Shown here piece after piece: positions 11,497 through 23,900 of a stretch of DNA of 64,000 nt. A program made the translations under genes and the position numbers. The notes beneath the pieces were generated by a model, which saw only the letters and a program-made list of their open reading frames with translations, did not search any database and was not told the origin of the DNA. How positions within the stretch are numbered: position 1 is the first letter of the stretch; each line of letters opens with the position of its first letter. Origin of the DNA: Eustoma russellianum (Eukaryota; Streptophyta; Magnoliopsida; Gentianales; Gentianaceae); the NCBI GenBank assembly GCA_036186865.1, contig AP025046.1, positions 39,165,214 to 39,229,213 of the forward strand, written 5' to 3'.

Positions 11497-14400
11497 AACT
11501 TGAAATGCTAACCAAAGAGGTGTGGATACAAACTTTTCATGTCCTCCTCTAGTTCCCAGGTGGATTCATCCGCGGAATGCTTTTTCCATTATATTTTAAC
11601 CATGGGTATAGTCCTTCTTCTTAGTACCTTTTCCTTACGATCTATTATCCTTTCCGGTTCTTCTTCGTAGGTCGTGTCAGTTTCTAGCTTCAAGGGTTGA
11701 TCTTCTATGACATGCTTGGGGTCGTGTACATATCGTCGCAGTTGAGAAATATGAAACACGTCATGGATTTGAGATAGGGTGGGCGGTAGAGCGAGTCGAT
11801 AGGCCACTTTCCCAATCCTTTCTAGGACCTCGTATGGCCCAATAAATCTTGGGCTCAATTTTCCCTTAACACCAAATCTCTTAACTCCTTTTGTTGGCGT
11901 CACTTTTAGAAACACCTTCTCTCCTTCTTGAAGTTCTACAGGTCGCCGTTTTTCATCTGCCCAGACTTTGCTCCTATCCTGGGCCGCTTGTAGTTTTTGC
12001 TTGATAATCTTTATTTGCTCTCGGGCTTGCTCTACCAGGTCGGGTCCCGAGAGAATGCTGTCTCCTATTTCATCCCAGTAAAGAGGAGAGCGACACTTCC
12101 TCCCATAAAGTGCTTCATATGGGGTCATCCCTATAGATCGATGGTAGCTGTTGTTATATGAGAATTCTACAAGTTTGAGGCTTCGATCCCAGTTCTTCCC
12201 AAAATCAAGTATACAAGATCGTAACATGTCTTCGAGTGTCTGTATAGTTCTTTCTGATTGGCCATCTGTTTGAGGATGGAATGCTGAGCTCATATGAATT
12301 TCCGTCCCCATTGCCTTTTGAAAACCGGTCCAGAATCGCGACGTGAATCGAGGGTCGCGGTCACATACTATACTTAAAGGCACACCATGAAGGCTTACTA
12401 TTTGTTCCACGTACATTGCGCCCAACTTTTCCATTGGGGCCTTGATTGTCATGGCCATAAAGTGGGCGGTTTTAGTTAGGCGATCAACCACTACCCAAAT
12501 AGCGTCGTAACCGCTCTTTGTTCTAGGCAGGTCCGTCACAAAGTCTATTGAAATATGGTCCCATTTCCATTCGGGGACCTCAAGAGGCTGTAGCAACCCG
12601 GCAGGTTTCTGGTGTTCTGCTTTCACCTTTTGGCAAACTAGACATTTTCCCACATATTCAGCAATCTGTCTTTTCATACCACGCCACCAGAATCGTTGTT
12701 TCAGGTCTTGGTACATCTTGTTAGCTCCCGGGTGAATGGATAGTCGCGAGTTATGAGCCTCCTTAAGAACTTCGTTCAAAATGTCTTCGTTACCAGGTAC
12801 ACACAACCTTTCACGAAACCACAAACTATTGTCATCCCGAACCCTAAAATCTCCAGGGGATTTCATCTGTACTCGATTCTTTAACTTCCTGAGAGTTTCG
12901 TCCTTGTCTTGCTCCTCCTTGATTCGATCTATTAACGAAGGAATTATCATTAATTTTGCGAGCATGCCTTCAATTGAATCGACTTCTTCCAAACCAAATT
13001 CTTCCATGTCACGCTGCAAGGGAGGTTGGCGTGGATGACTTGTTTTCCTACTTAATGCGTCCGCAACCTTATTAGCCTTTCCTGGGTGGTATTGTATTGA
13101 TAGGTCATAGTCCTTTATTAGTTCCAGCCATCTTCGTTGTCGCATGTTCAATTCTTTCTGAGAGAGCAAATATTTGAGGCTTTTGTGATCCGTAAAGATT
13201 TCGCACTTTTCGCCGTACAAATAGTGTCTCCATATTTTTAGTGCGAAAACTACAGCTGCTAACTCCAGGTCGTGTACTGGGTAGTTTTGTTCAAAGGGTT
13301 TCAACTGTTGAGATGCATATGCGATTACTTGATCCTTTTGCATTAGCACACACCCTAACCCGTTCTTAGAGGCGTCACTGTATACCACAAAATTTTCTCC
13401 AGAAATGGGCTGAGCCAAGACTGGGGCAGAAGTCAGTCTCTTCTTTAATTCAGCAAAACTACCCTCACAATCTGAGGTCCATTCAAACTTGGTTTTCTTT
13501 TGGGTTAAACGGGTCATGGGCAGAACAATCCGTGCGAATCCTTCTACAAATTTCCGATAGTACCCAGCAAGACCCAGAAAACTTCGTACCTCTGTAACGT
13601 TGGTCGGTCGGGGCCACTCCATGATTGCCTCGATTTTCTTGGGATCTACGGATATTCCCTCCTCGGATATCACATGCCCTAGGAAGGCTACGCTTCGTAG
13701 CCAGAATTCACACTTATTGAACTTTGCATACAATCGCTCTCTGTGTAAAATGTCTAGGGCGATCCTTAAATGAGTTGCGTGGGTTTCCTCATCTGGCGAG
13801 TATATTAAGATATCGTCTATAAAGGCTACGACGAATTTGTCCAATTGTTCTTGAAAAACTCAGTTCATTAGATCCATGAATGCGGCAGGCGCATTGGTTA
13901 GTCCAAACGGCATTACCAGGAATTTGTAATGTCCATAACGGGTTCTGAATGCCGTTTTGGGGACGTCCTCAGCTTTGATTCTCAATTGGAAATATCCTGA
14001 GCGAAGGTCGATCTTACTGAAAATTCTTGCTCCCCGCAGCTGATCGAACAAGTCGTCGATCCTTGGCAAGGGGTACTTATTCTTTATGGTGATTTTATTG
14101 AGTTCTCTATAGTCAATACACATTCGCATACTTCCGTCCTTTTTCTTGACGAACAGTACCGGAGCTCCCCAAGGCGATACACTTGGGCGTATCAACTTCT
14201 TTTCTAGCAATTCCCGTAGCTGCTCCTTCAACTCTTTCAGTTCTGCAGGGGCCATTCTATATGGGGCCTTTGATATTGGTTCAGATCCAGGAATTAGGTT
14301 GATCTCGAAAGCTATTTCTTGTTCGGGGGGAAGGCCTGGCAATTCTTCTGGAAAAACCTCCGGATACTCTCGGACTACTGGAACCTGGGTTAGGTCTGCG

Positions 14401-14633
14401 GGTACTGGGTCCGTGTTTATGGCATAAACCAGATATCCTTGATGTCCTTTTCTTAAAGCTTTACTAGCGCGAATTGCATTTACATAAATGTTCCTAGGGT
14501 CCTTCCGTAACTTCGATCCTCCTTGAAACGTTACATCCTTATGTGTGGGGTCCTTAAAAGTAACTTGCTTCCTACTACAATCAATGTTGGCATAGTTCTT
14601 GGAAAGCCAGTCCATTCCAAGAATCACTGTCAA
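11497..14633 (-). pseudogene. Element G pol: reverse transcriptase, RNase H, integrase, chromodomain-like tail
   Basis: From 14633 downward the frame begins in the protease-RT connector (VILGMDWLS). The RT follows with SVSPWGAPVLFVKKKDGSMR, RELNKITIKNKYPLPRIDDL, DLRSGYFQLRI and AFIDDILIYS (metal-binding DD). RNase H follows (YSDASKNGLG, HDLELAAVVFALKIWRHYLY, FTDHKSLKYLL; D-E-D visible). The integrase has an HHCC finger (HPGANKMY... CLVCQKVK) and DDE core (SIDFVTDLP, CDRDPRF, DGQSERTIQT). Two nonsense codons break an otherwise single frame: TGA read at 13862-13860 inside RT and TAA at 11591-11589. The second cuts off a tail with STWELEEDMKSLYPHLFG, a chromodomain-like end. No frameshift was seen between 14633 and 11497. 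Inactive as it stands, but little degraded. Confidence 0.9.
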
Positions 14634-14823
14634 ATAGTACGTTGGCAGGTATTGAACACACTAGTATAGCTCCTGAATCGTACAATTCTTACTGAGAAAT
14701 ATTAAGGCATTAATGCTATAAAAGATAGTAGTGGGGTTTGTGAAAGATACATGTCACTACATTGTCAGCTTCCTCAGCAGCTGCGTCAGTCATAGCATGG
14801 ACCCTTGCGTTGGCATGCTGACG
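14634..14823 (-). pseudogene. Element G protease remnant, internally deleted
   Basis: The minus strand reads on from gag through ARVHAMTDAAAEEADNVVT. It then shows degraded sequence, SIPANVLFDS (the start of the aspartic protease DSG site), and at once the connector VILGMDWL in another frame. The third active-site residue and the rest of the protease fold are missing. The junction lies at about 14637-14645. Normal elements have tens of codons between these motifs, so a deletion of a few hundred bases is inferred. Confidence 0.75.
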
Positions 14824-15996
14824 CTAAGGTTTTTGTGGCTGTGGCTGTTGCTGTGGCTGGGTTCCCTTCTCAGGACACTCTCTAGCCAGGTGTCCTGCTT
14901 TCCCGCATCCAAAACAGGTGACTCCTTTTGTTGGACAATCTTTTTGGATGTGTCCCGTCTGACCACATCCAAAACATTTACCATCTTGGACATAACATTC
15001 ACCTATGTGGAACTTACCACAATGTGTACACTTTGGAATAGCAAGCTGTTGTCCTTGATTCTGCGATTGGTTTCTTTGGGAGCGGCGTTGGAACCGGTTC
15101 TTCCCCTGACGTCCGGGCCCCTTAGCATTTTGCTTGGTGGTCTTACGGGGCCCTCCGCTTCCAGATGTCTCTCTTCCTCTCTTCTGATTAAACTCGTCCC
15201 TGCGGATAATATCCCGCTCAATCCGATAACAAGCATCTAGGAGGGCGCCAAAGTTGGTTGGATTAGCATTAACCAACCATGTCCGGATTCTGGGGTTCAG
15301 TCCCCTTTCAAATTTCAGCATCTTTGTTTCCTCATCATTCATGGTGGATGGTTGGAATCTCCCTAAAGCTATGAATTTGTTGGCGTAATCAGCTACCGTC
15401 ATTCCAGACTCTTGCATCAAGGACTCAAATTCATGTCTTTTATGTAGCTTGACTGAAGGGGGTATGTAAAACTTGTTAAATTCCTGTAAAAACCTTTCCC
15501 AGGGAATTGGTCTTGGCAAGGCTTGGAGATTGGCCTTCCACCATTGGTTGGCCTCTCCTAACAGGAAGGGTCGGACTGCTTGAGTCTTCATTTCTTCTAG
15601 TGCCCTAATCAGTTCGAAGCAGTTTTCTACCTCATCAAGCCACTTTTCTGCCATATCAGAATCTGACATCCCTTCGAACGGCGGAACATTAGCTTTTTTC
15701 AACTTCTCAAAGTAGTACTGGGCATCTCTGATCGGCTCGTGAGGTTGAGGGTTGTTTTGCTGGAGCATTACCTGTCCAATTTGTGTAACCGTTTGGCAAA
15801 AGTTTTGGAAGGTGTTCATGTCCGGCATCATAGGTGGAAAAGGTCCTGGCGGTGGAGGAACATTCTGCACTGGCGGTGGTTCTTGGCCTTGCGGTGGGGG
15901 TGGTGGAGGGGCCTGAGCAGGCGGGGGTGGAACAGGCTCTTGCACCACGGGCCTAGCTCTGGTCGGTCTTCCCCTGGGTCGCACCATCTGCATCAC
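14824..15996 (-). CDS. Element G gag (retrotransposon capsid with zinc knuckles)
   Basis: An uninterrupted 390-codon frame. A proline-rich N-terminus (residues ~15-65) is followed by the retrotransposon gag domain (about 90-250: AEKWLDEVENCFELI, FLLGEANQWWKANL, ARIRTWLV-like blocks). A basic linker leads to Cys/His motifs CTHCGKFHIGEC, CFGCGQTGHIQKDC and CFGCGKAGHLAREC; the last two are standard CX2CX4HX4C knuckles that bind element RNA. The stop at the left end (TAG in the sense of reading) interrupts sequence that continues recognisably towards the protease, so the native protein was probably a longer gag-pol. The start is the first ATG after the leader (MMQMVRPRGRP). Confidence 0.88.
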   Translation of the reverse strand: MMQMVRPRGRPTRARPVVQEPVPPPPAQAPPPPPPQGQEPPPVQNVPPPPGPFPPMMPDMNTFQNFCQTVTQIGQVMLQQNNPQPHEPIRDAQYYFEKLKKANVPPFEGMSDSDMAEKWLDEVENCFELIRALEEMKTQAVRPFLLGEANQWWKANLQALPRPIPWERFLQEFNKFYIPPSVKLHKRHEFESLMQESGMTVADYANKFIALGRFQPSTMNDEETKMLKFERGLNPRIRTWLVNANPTNFGALLDACYRIERDIIRRDEFNQKRGRETSGSGGPRKTTKQNAKGPGRQGKNRFQRRSQRNQSQNQGQQLAIPKCTHCGKFHIGECYVQDGKCFGCGQTGHIQKDCPTKGVTCFGCGKAGHLARECPEKGTQPQQQPQPQKP

Positions 15997-16165
15997 GCAG
16001 TGTCGACTTTGTTTAGTATAGGAACGTTATATCAAAATATAACTGAATATATCGGAAAAACGTAGGCATATATTCATTACTTTTAGGATAGGTCATTAGG
16101 TGGGGCCTATCACTGGATTGTACCTAATCTCGTAGGTCGAGGTTGTTCCGTACTAAGGTCAACTC
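15997..16165 (-). other. Element G leader, gag-proximal part
   Basis: Non-coding sequence between gag and the B insertion. It continues across B at 26943-27032 towards the primer binding site. The last five bases (16161-16165, AACTC) are the left target duplication of B. Confidence 0.8.
16161..16165 (+). repeat. Target-site duplication of element B, left copy (AACTC)
   Basis: AACTC precedes the LTR start TGTTGA, and the same pentamer follows the right LTR at 26938-26942. Confidence 0.92.
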
Positions 16166-18674
16166 TGTTGAAAAATATGTTTGGATAATTTTCAAAGTCA
16201 TGATTTTAAGTGTTACATGTCACATATGGTGTTATAAATGAAAAAGATGAATAAGTGAAGAAAAATGATATTGATGTTTAGTTTTTTTTTGAAATAATTT
16301 TCTAAAATGTGATGAATTGGTTGTTTTCATTTGTGTATGATTTATACATGTTCATTATGTGAATATTATGTGTTTTTGGTGATTATTATTGTCCTGTGAC
16401 TAACATGCCTTGGAAGTTTCTACAACTTACCAAAAAGGGCAAAATTGGTATTTTGAGTTTTGTAGGAACATGATATGGTGGAAATATTTCAAGAGCATAT
16501 TCTTATACTATTTATCATGACAAAGTTGATATCATGATTATTTATGACCATCCGGGACATTTCTGGAGTTTTCTCACACCAGGGGTATTTTGGTCATTTT
16601 ACCCCCAATGGTATTTTTGGTATTTTCACTCAAGGAATCTCTTGAGCATATTATTATCTTCATTCTGGAGCTGTGTTATTATTATTTTGAAGATAATATG
16701 GTGATCTTATATCTTATTCTCTCAACCGATGATATTATTGACTATAGCTGGATATGTGACGATTTGAGATGTCACATTCTATTTTTTCTCGAAGACCCTC
16801 TTATATATGTTATAAGAGAACATTTATCATCATTATTCAGAGATATTAAAGGTGTCAAAGGTGTGCAAATGATCTCAACATGTAAGAAGAAATATTGGGG
16901 AATTTCGGTGTTACACGTTGACATAATCTTGTCAATTGTTATCTATTTATTTCTTCTTCAAAAATCTGAGTTGCTACACATATATGTATGGTCAAAAACG
17001 TGTGTTTACAGTTGGAGGTGATACATTATTCATTTTATGAGTTGGAGACAAATGGACCAACCAAAAAGGAGCTAGTTGGCAAAATTGCCAACTTGGAAAA
17101 TTCAAAAAGTGCCCAACGGTTATATTGCTTTTCTTGGGTATTTTCAGCAGATTTTTTGAAGTCAAATGAAGACTTCACATGTTCTATTATTGTGCTTAAA
17201 GTTGGGGATAATTTTGTGGTATTATCCTTTCTTATTTTATTAAGAAAAAATCAAAATATATTTTTTGATTAAGCTTTGTAGCCAACGGCTACATCCCAAT
17301 TTAGAGCAGATTTTTGAGTTTTTGAAATGGTCTTTCACATGCCTATTATCTTGCCAAAAAGTTGAGAAGATGATGGAGTTTTTATGGTGCTATTATCTTC
17401 ACATTTTCAAGATAATTCCAAGTCACTTTTAGTTGAAAATTTTGGCCAACATTATTTTGCCAAGGTGGACCAATCATGTTGTTTTATTTTGCCAAGTGTA
17501 CAAAGCCAACCAATGATGAGAAGACATTTGGAGTTGATGATGTGATGACACATTGGCATTCTTATCTTCAAGGCTCAAATCACACTATAAATAGAGGCAT
17601 TGGTGAAGAAGATGAAACACACTTGAAGCTCACAAGCATTCTATAGCTTTCATATTCATCTTCTTGTTCTTGTTGTTGTATTTTGTTGTAGCAAAGTTGT
17701 TCTTAATATTTTGGTGAGCTACAAGCCTCTTGAGCTTCATTTGTAAGATTGATTAGCCATCTTTATAAGGCTACATCAATAGGTGTTGGAGGTATTGCAA
17801 CTAAGTGTTGCTTAGAAGGTGATTATCCAAAGTCTTGAGTAGGGTTGGTGTATAACCCAAGGATCAAGCTTGGCTCTTGTTGTAAGGTGCTCATTTCATA
17901 GTGAAATCCAAGGAAAGGTGTTCCTTGGGACTGGAGTAGGTCACATTGACCGAACCAGGATAAATCCTCGGTGTTCTTCTCTTGTTTCTTTATTTCTGTT
18001 TTCTGCCCGTTTTTGACTGCAGTTTTCACCCAACTTCACACAATTTGACAAAATAGCTAAACATTTTCAAAATTCGTGATTTTTGGTGGAGTTATACTTC
18101 AGACTGTTAGCTTTCATTTGCAACAAGAATCACTTGATTTGAGCAAGTAAAAGTTAGTCTTTCAGTCTTTGCAAGATAACTGCTCCAATCTGGCTGCAAT
18201 CTGACCAGTTTTGAGAAAAGTTAAATTCTGTATTTTTCAAGAATTGTTTGAGGTCAGGGCCTTTTGGAAACTTCATCTACACATCCTAAGGAGTGTTTTG
18301 ATATAAAGATCAACCTTTTTGGTTGAGTATTCAAAGAGAAACACTATTTTCAAAATCAGCAACATTCTGTCCAATTCTGTCCAGATTGACCATCTAAATC
18401 TTTTAATTTGTTTGAAGGGTCAAACGATCTTATTTTTGTCTGATTTTTGGACAGAGTCTTGTTAACTCATTGAAGTTTAATTCTGGAAAGTTTCATAATT
18501 TTTGGAGTTGTGTACAATTATTTGTGAATTTTTGAAAAACGGGTTCTGATTCTGAGTTGGTCTCAGATTCTGTTTTCAAGGGGATTTTAACAAAGGGTTG
18601 TAGTGTAATTTCCGCTAACCACTATTCACCCCCCCCCCCTCTAGTGGTGTTCATTGCAGGTGCACGGTCCAACA
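16166..18674 (+). repeat. Element B 5' LTR (2509 bp)
   Basis: TGTTGAAAAATATG...GTCCAACA. A TATA box lies at 17586. The 3' part shares blocks with the LTRs of A and D (GGTGTTCCTTG, ACTGGAGTAGGT, ACCGAACCAG, and the CCACTATTCA-C-run-TCTAGTGGTG end). Confidence 0.92.
17586..17593 (+). promoter_or_regulatory. TATA box of the B 5' LTR
   Basis: TATAAATA followed by GAGGCA, a textbook plant LTR promoter placed about 1.1 kb before the LTR end. It is conserved at 25851, 36963 and 52774. The start site is expected about 30 bases downstream. Confidence 0.75.
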
Positions 18675-18676
18675 TT

Positions 18677-18688
18677 TGGTATCAGAGC
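18677..18688 (+). other. Primer binding site of element B
   Basis: TGGTATCAGAGC two bases after the 5' LTR, complementary to the initiator tRNA-Met 3' end. Confidence 0.92.
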
Positions 18689-18797
18689 CAGACCAACACC
18701 ACTCAAAAGAAGCAAGATTCAACACCGTACGAACAATACAAGGCCAAGAAACAACAATTCATAATATACTGCTTGTCTCAAATCAAAGGTACATACT

Positions 18798-20944
18798 ATG
18801 GCTATTGTTTCTCACAAAGGTGAGTTGGAAGGTATGTCCACACAACGCCCTCCTCTTTTTGATGGCAATAATTTTGTTCATTGGAAACTAAGAATGAGGC
18901 TATTCTTAATGGCTATAGACATCGATTTATGGTCTATAGTTGAAGATGGACCGTACATTCCAATGAAAGTTGTACAAGTTAGTGGAGTAACTCAAGAGGT
19001 TGAAAAATATAAAAGTGAATGGTCATCAGATGATAAAAAGAAAATGTCCATGAATGCTAAAGCTATGCAATTACTTTTGAATGGACTTACAACTTCTGAA
19101 GCAGGATATGTGTCAAATTGCACAAGTGCACACGACATGTGGAAATCACTTGTATTAAAGCATGAAGGTACTAGTGGTGTTAAAGAGTCAAAAATAAACA
19201 TGCTTATGACTGAATTAGAGACTTTCAAAATGTTGCCAAACGAATCCATAACATCTATGGATTTGAGGATTACTAATATTTTCAATGCCCTTGAAGCTTT
19301 AGGGAAGTCATTTTCGAACAATGAAAAGGTTCAAAAGGTGCTACGAAGTCTCCCTGCTGAATGGGATCCAAAGGTGACTGCAATCGAGGAGACAAAGTCA
19401 ATCACCAAGATGGATGAATTGATCGGGTCTCTTAAAGTCTATGAGGTAAAACTGAACCAACGAAAGTCTGAATCGTCTAAGTCATCCAGTAAGTCAATAG
19501 CCTTCAAAACAACTGGAACACATGCTAATAACGATGATAGTAATAGTGATACTGAATTAGACGATGACTTGATATTGATTGCTAGAAAACTTAGAAAGTT
19601 TTTCAAACGCCCAAATAGGAATAGACAACATAATTCTTCTTCTTCTTCTTTTTCTCAATCTAAGAAAAATAACACAAACAAATGGTATAATAAAGAATTA
19701 AAGTGTTATGAATGCGGTCAAAAAGGACATATTTCATACGATTGTCCAACAAAGAAAAATAATAATAAAAACAACAATAATAAACAAGCCAAGGACAAGG
19801 AAGCTCAAATGTCAAAGACAAAGGAGTCTAAGGCAAGAAAAGGGAAACGAGCAATGAAGGTGAGCACATGGAGCGACTCATCCGACTCAGAATCCGAAAC
19901 TGAGGAAGCTCAAGTGTGCTTCGTATCCAACGAGGTATGTTCTTCTTCTGATAGTGATTCTGATAGTGACATGACATTTGATGAAATGTATGAAGAATTC
20001 CTACGAATGCATGCTCACTGTAAGAGGCTTTCTAAAGAAAAGAAGAAACTAGTTGAAGAAAATGACAAGTTGAAGACGTCCAACTTGGAATTTTCCGATC
20101 AACTAGAATCTCTTAAACAAGAGTCTACTAATACTCTTGATTCTTTAGAGAACAAAATTGAATCATATAGGAAAGATGAACAAAAGTTACAAATGGAAAA
20201 TAAAATGTTGAAATCCAAGTTAGAAAGTTGTGAAAATGAAATAGTGCAACTTAAGTCTTCTAAATTTACCTTAGAAAAAATGATAGAACAATTTAAATCG
20301 GGTGCAAATATGTTAGATACACTTATCTCATCACAAAAGTATGGCAATGATAAAACCGGCCTAGGCTATAAAGAAGAAAACGAAAAAGTAAATGAAAAGA
20401 CTAAGTTTGTTTCATCTAGTACAAAGTTGCCATATAATACAAAATCAACTTTGCCTGCTACATCTTCTTCTACACCTTCTTCTACTCATATCAAGGCAAA
20501 AATACAACACAAACCCACCAATATGCACACGCATAAACATACATGTAGGCCAAATTTTGCATCTAGACAACCTAGAAATCATGCCTACATGTATACAAAT
20601 GCAACTAGACCAAATAAAATGCATCCAACTTTTATGAACCTAAGCATAAGCAACTCTCATACAAGTCTTATAGAAATACACATGAATATACATATAGAGC
20701 ACCATATAAGAAACAAAATCGCATGCCTTATACACATTATAAGATTCGGTCATCCTATAATGATTATCAACCATGGCGCAACATGTATAACAATGCATCT
20801 TCACTTATGAGGAATAATCATCTATATGCTTATCCTTCTTACTTTAACCATGCTAAAAATGTGCCTAGAAAGTATACTCAAGTTTGGATACCTAAGGGTT
20901 ATCTAAACAAGAATAATGCCCCTAACATTCAAGGACCCAAATAA
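18798..20944 (+). pseudogene. Element B gag, one frameshift
   Basis: ATG at 18798 (MAIVSHKGELEGMS) opens a 670-codon frame. The capsid region (residues ~15-230) has PPLFDGNNFVHWKLRMRLF and DIDLWSIVEDGP. The zinc knuckle CYECGQKGHISYDC at residues ~303-316 is intact. An Asn/Lys-rich and Ser/Asp-rich stretch precedes a coiled coil (about 405-515). A one-base loss near 20631 (compare C, 40000) puts the remaining ~105 codons, ending VWIPKGYLNKNNAPNIQGPK, in another frame; this tail stops with TAA at 20942-20944, in register with pol. Gag packages the RNA; pol would need stop suppression or another route. Confidence 0.9.
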
Positions 20945-23900
20945 AGGGTACCTAAAACTTTGTCTCCATTGTAGGAAAAATGCAAGGAATGCAAAAAAGA
21001 GGCAAAGTCAAAGAATCTAAAAACCAAATGGTTTTTAGATAGTGGATGTTCGAGGCATATGACGGGCAACCCCAATCTATTCACCGAACTTGAACATATT
21101 GATGGTGGAAAGGTAACATTCGGTGACAACAACAAAGGAAAAGTTGTTGGAAAAGGAACAATCGGGGACCCAAACACATTTCAAATACGAAATGTGTTGC
21201 TAGTAAGCAATCTCTCTTATAATTTACTTAGTATTTCTCAACTTATAGATTGTGGTTATAATGTCTCCTTTCTTCCCAATTCTTGTGATATAATAAATGA
21301 AAAAGGAGAAACGGTTTTAAAAGGAAATAGAGATGGAAATATTTATACCCTTACCTTAGATAACATGTTAAATGCTAAGGTTAAGTGTCTAATATCACAT
21401 GACTTAGATGTGAATTTATGGCATAGAAGATTAGGCCATATAGGAATTTCAACCATTAGGAAATTATCTAAAAAGAATTTAATTAGAGGTATGCCTAAGT
21501 TAGACTTAGATAATTTTCAAATGTGTGAAACATGTATTAAGGGAAAACACATTAAAGAAACCTTAAAACCGAAACATGAAGTGAGTACTAGTCATGTACT
21601 AGAATTGCTTCACTTAGACTTATTTGGTCCAAGTAGGACAAGAAGTCTAGGTGGACACTACTATGTGTGTGTCATAGTAGACGATTACTCACGCTACACA
21701 TGGACATTGTTCTTAACACACAAAGACGATGCTCCATTAGCAATCGAAACCCTTATCAAGCAACTTGAAAACATTTACGAAGAAAATGTCAAAAGAATTA
21801 GAAGTGATAGAGGTGGAGAATTTAAAAATAAAGACGTAATCAAATTTTGTGAACTTTATGGAATAAAACATGAATTCTCACCACCTAGAACACCACAACT
21901 CAATGGAGTTGTTGAACGTAAAAATAGAACGATTCAAGAAGTTGCAAGGACAATGCTGTGTGAAAATAAATTACCTAAGTATTTATGGGCTGAAGCTGTT
22001 AACTGTGCATGTTATATTATAAATAGGCTCACTATTAGAAAGAAATTAAATAAAACGCCTTATGAATTGCTAAACAATAGACAACCTAAAATAGATTATC
22101 TTAAAGTATTTGGATGTAAATGTTTTGTGCTAAACACTAAGGATAATCTAGATAAATTTGAATAAAAGTCTATTGAATGTATATTTGTTGGATATTCAAC
22201 TAACTCAAGAGCATATAGGTGTTATAATCCTGCATCTAGAAAAATAATTGAATCCATACATGTGAAATTCAATGAAAATGCATGCTTTGAAGTTAGTGAT
22301 AAACATCAACATAAACAAGAAACAAATGTTGAAAATATGTTTGATGATGAAGTATTACTTGAGCCTGTACTTGATCATCTAGAACCAACTCCCCCTGAAC
22401 AAGACATGCATGAACCCTTAGATGAAATGAATCAATAAAATTTGCAATTGGAAGATGATACAACTAATGATCCAATTACATATGATAACATTCACACTAA
22501 TGAAACTTTTGAACAAGATGAGGGTGAACCTAGTCAATCTAGGAATTGGTGGCACCCTAGAGAATTAATCATTGGGGATCCAAGTGTTGGGGTTAGAACA
22601 CGTAGAAACATAAGTCAACTTGAAGGAAATAGCTTAGTCTCACACATAGAACCTAAGAATGTTAAGGAAGCCTTAGGTGACATATCATGGATAGATGCTA
22701 TGCATGAGGAATTAAATCAATTCACAAGGAACAACGTATGGGACTTAGTACCTAAACCTGAATACAAGTCTATCATAGGAACTAAATGGGTCTTTAGGAA
22801 TAAAATGGATGAACAAGGAAATATTACAAGAAATAAGGCTAGGCTAGTCGCACAAGGTTATAATCAACAAGAAGGAATAGATTATGAGGAAACCTTTGCA
22901 CCCGTTGCACGACTAGAAGCAATTAGATTGTTACTTGCAATTGCAAGTCTAAGTAACATTAAACTCTTCCAAATGGATGTCAAGAGTGCATTCTTAAATG
23001 GATACATCCAAGAAGAAGTGTTTGTCAAACAACCCCCTGGATTTGAAGATCCAAAGAATCCTAACCATGTTTACAAGCTTAAGAAAGCTTTATATGGTTT
23101 GAAACAAGCTCCAAGAGCTTGGTATGATAGATTTGCAAACTTTCTTATTGCGAATAATTATGAAAGGGGAACCATAGACAAAACATTATTCCTAAGAAGA
23201 AAAGGTAATGATTTGTTAATAGTTCAAATATACGTAGACGATATTATCTTTGGTTCAACTAACCCTACCTTAGTAAAAGACTTCGAAGAATGTATGAAGT
23301 CAGAGTTTGAAATGTCAATGGTAGGAGAGTTGAATTATTTCTTAGGACTCCAAATCAAACAAACCCCTCAAGGAATTCACATTAGCCAACTTAAGTATGT
23401 CAATGATATGATTAAGAAGTTTGGCTTTGAAGATTTGAAACCTACAACTACCCCCATGAGTGTTAGTACCAAACTCGATAAGGATGAAAATGGTAAACCT
23501 TTTGATGACACACTGTTATACTTAACTGCATCAAGACCTGACATCATGTTTAGTGTATGTATGTGTGCTAGGTTTCAATCTTGTCCTAAGGTATCACATT
23601 ACAATGCCGTGAAAAAGATCTTTAGATATCTTAAGCATACACCTCACTTAGGACTGTGGTATGATAGAAACGCTAAGTTGGAATTACACGCATATAGTGA
23701 TGCTGATTACGGTGGTTGTAAGTTAGATAGAAAATCCACTAGCGGTACTTGTCAATTCATAGGAACCAACTTGATTTCTTGGTTTTCTAAAAAGCAAGCT
23801 AGTGTAGCTCTTTCTACCACTGAAGCCGAGTATATTGCTTTGAGTTTATGTACTACCCAAATACTTTGGCTTAAACAGCAACTTAGTGATTTTGGCATTA

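Noticed and set aside
16590..17021. A 143-codon open frame in the B LTRs (also 24851-25282) with a counterpart in C (35962-36366)
   Set aside because: It lies before the TATA box, and most base differences between B and C change the amino acid. The second C copy is frameshifted. It looks like chance openness of similar LTR sequence, not a conserved gene.
18677..18688. TGGTATCAGAGC sites as remnants of tRNA genes
   Set aside because: Only the 12-base complement of the tRNA 3' end is present, immediately after LTR ends; these are primer binding sites.
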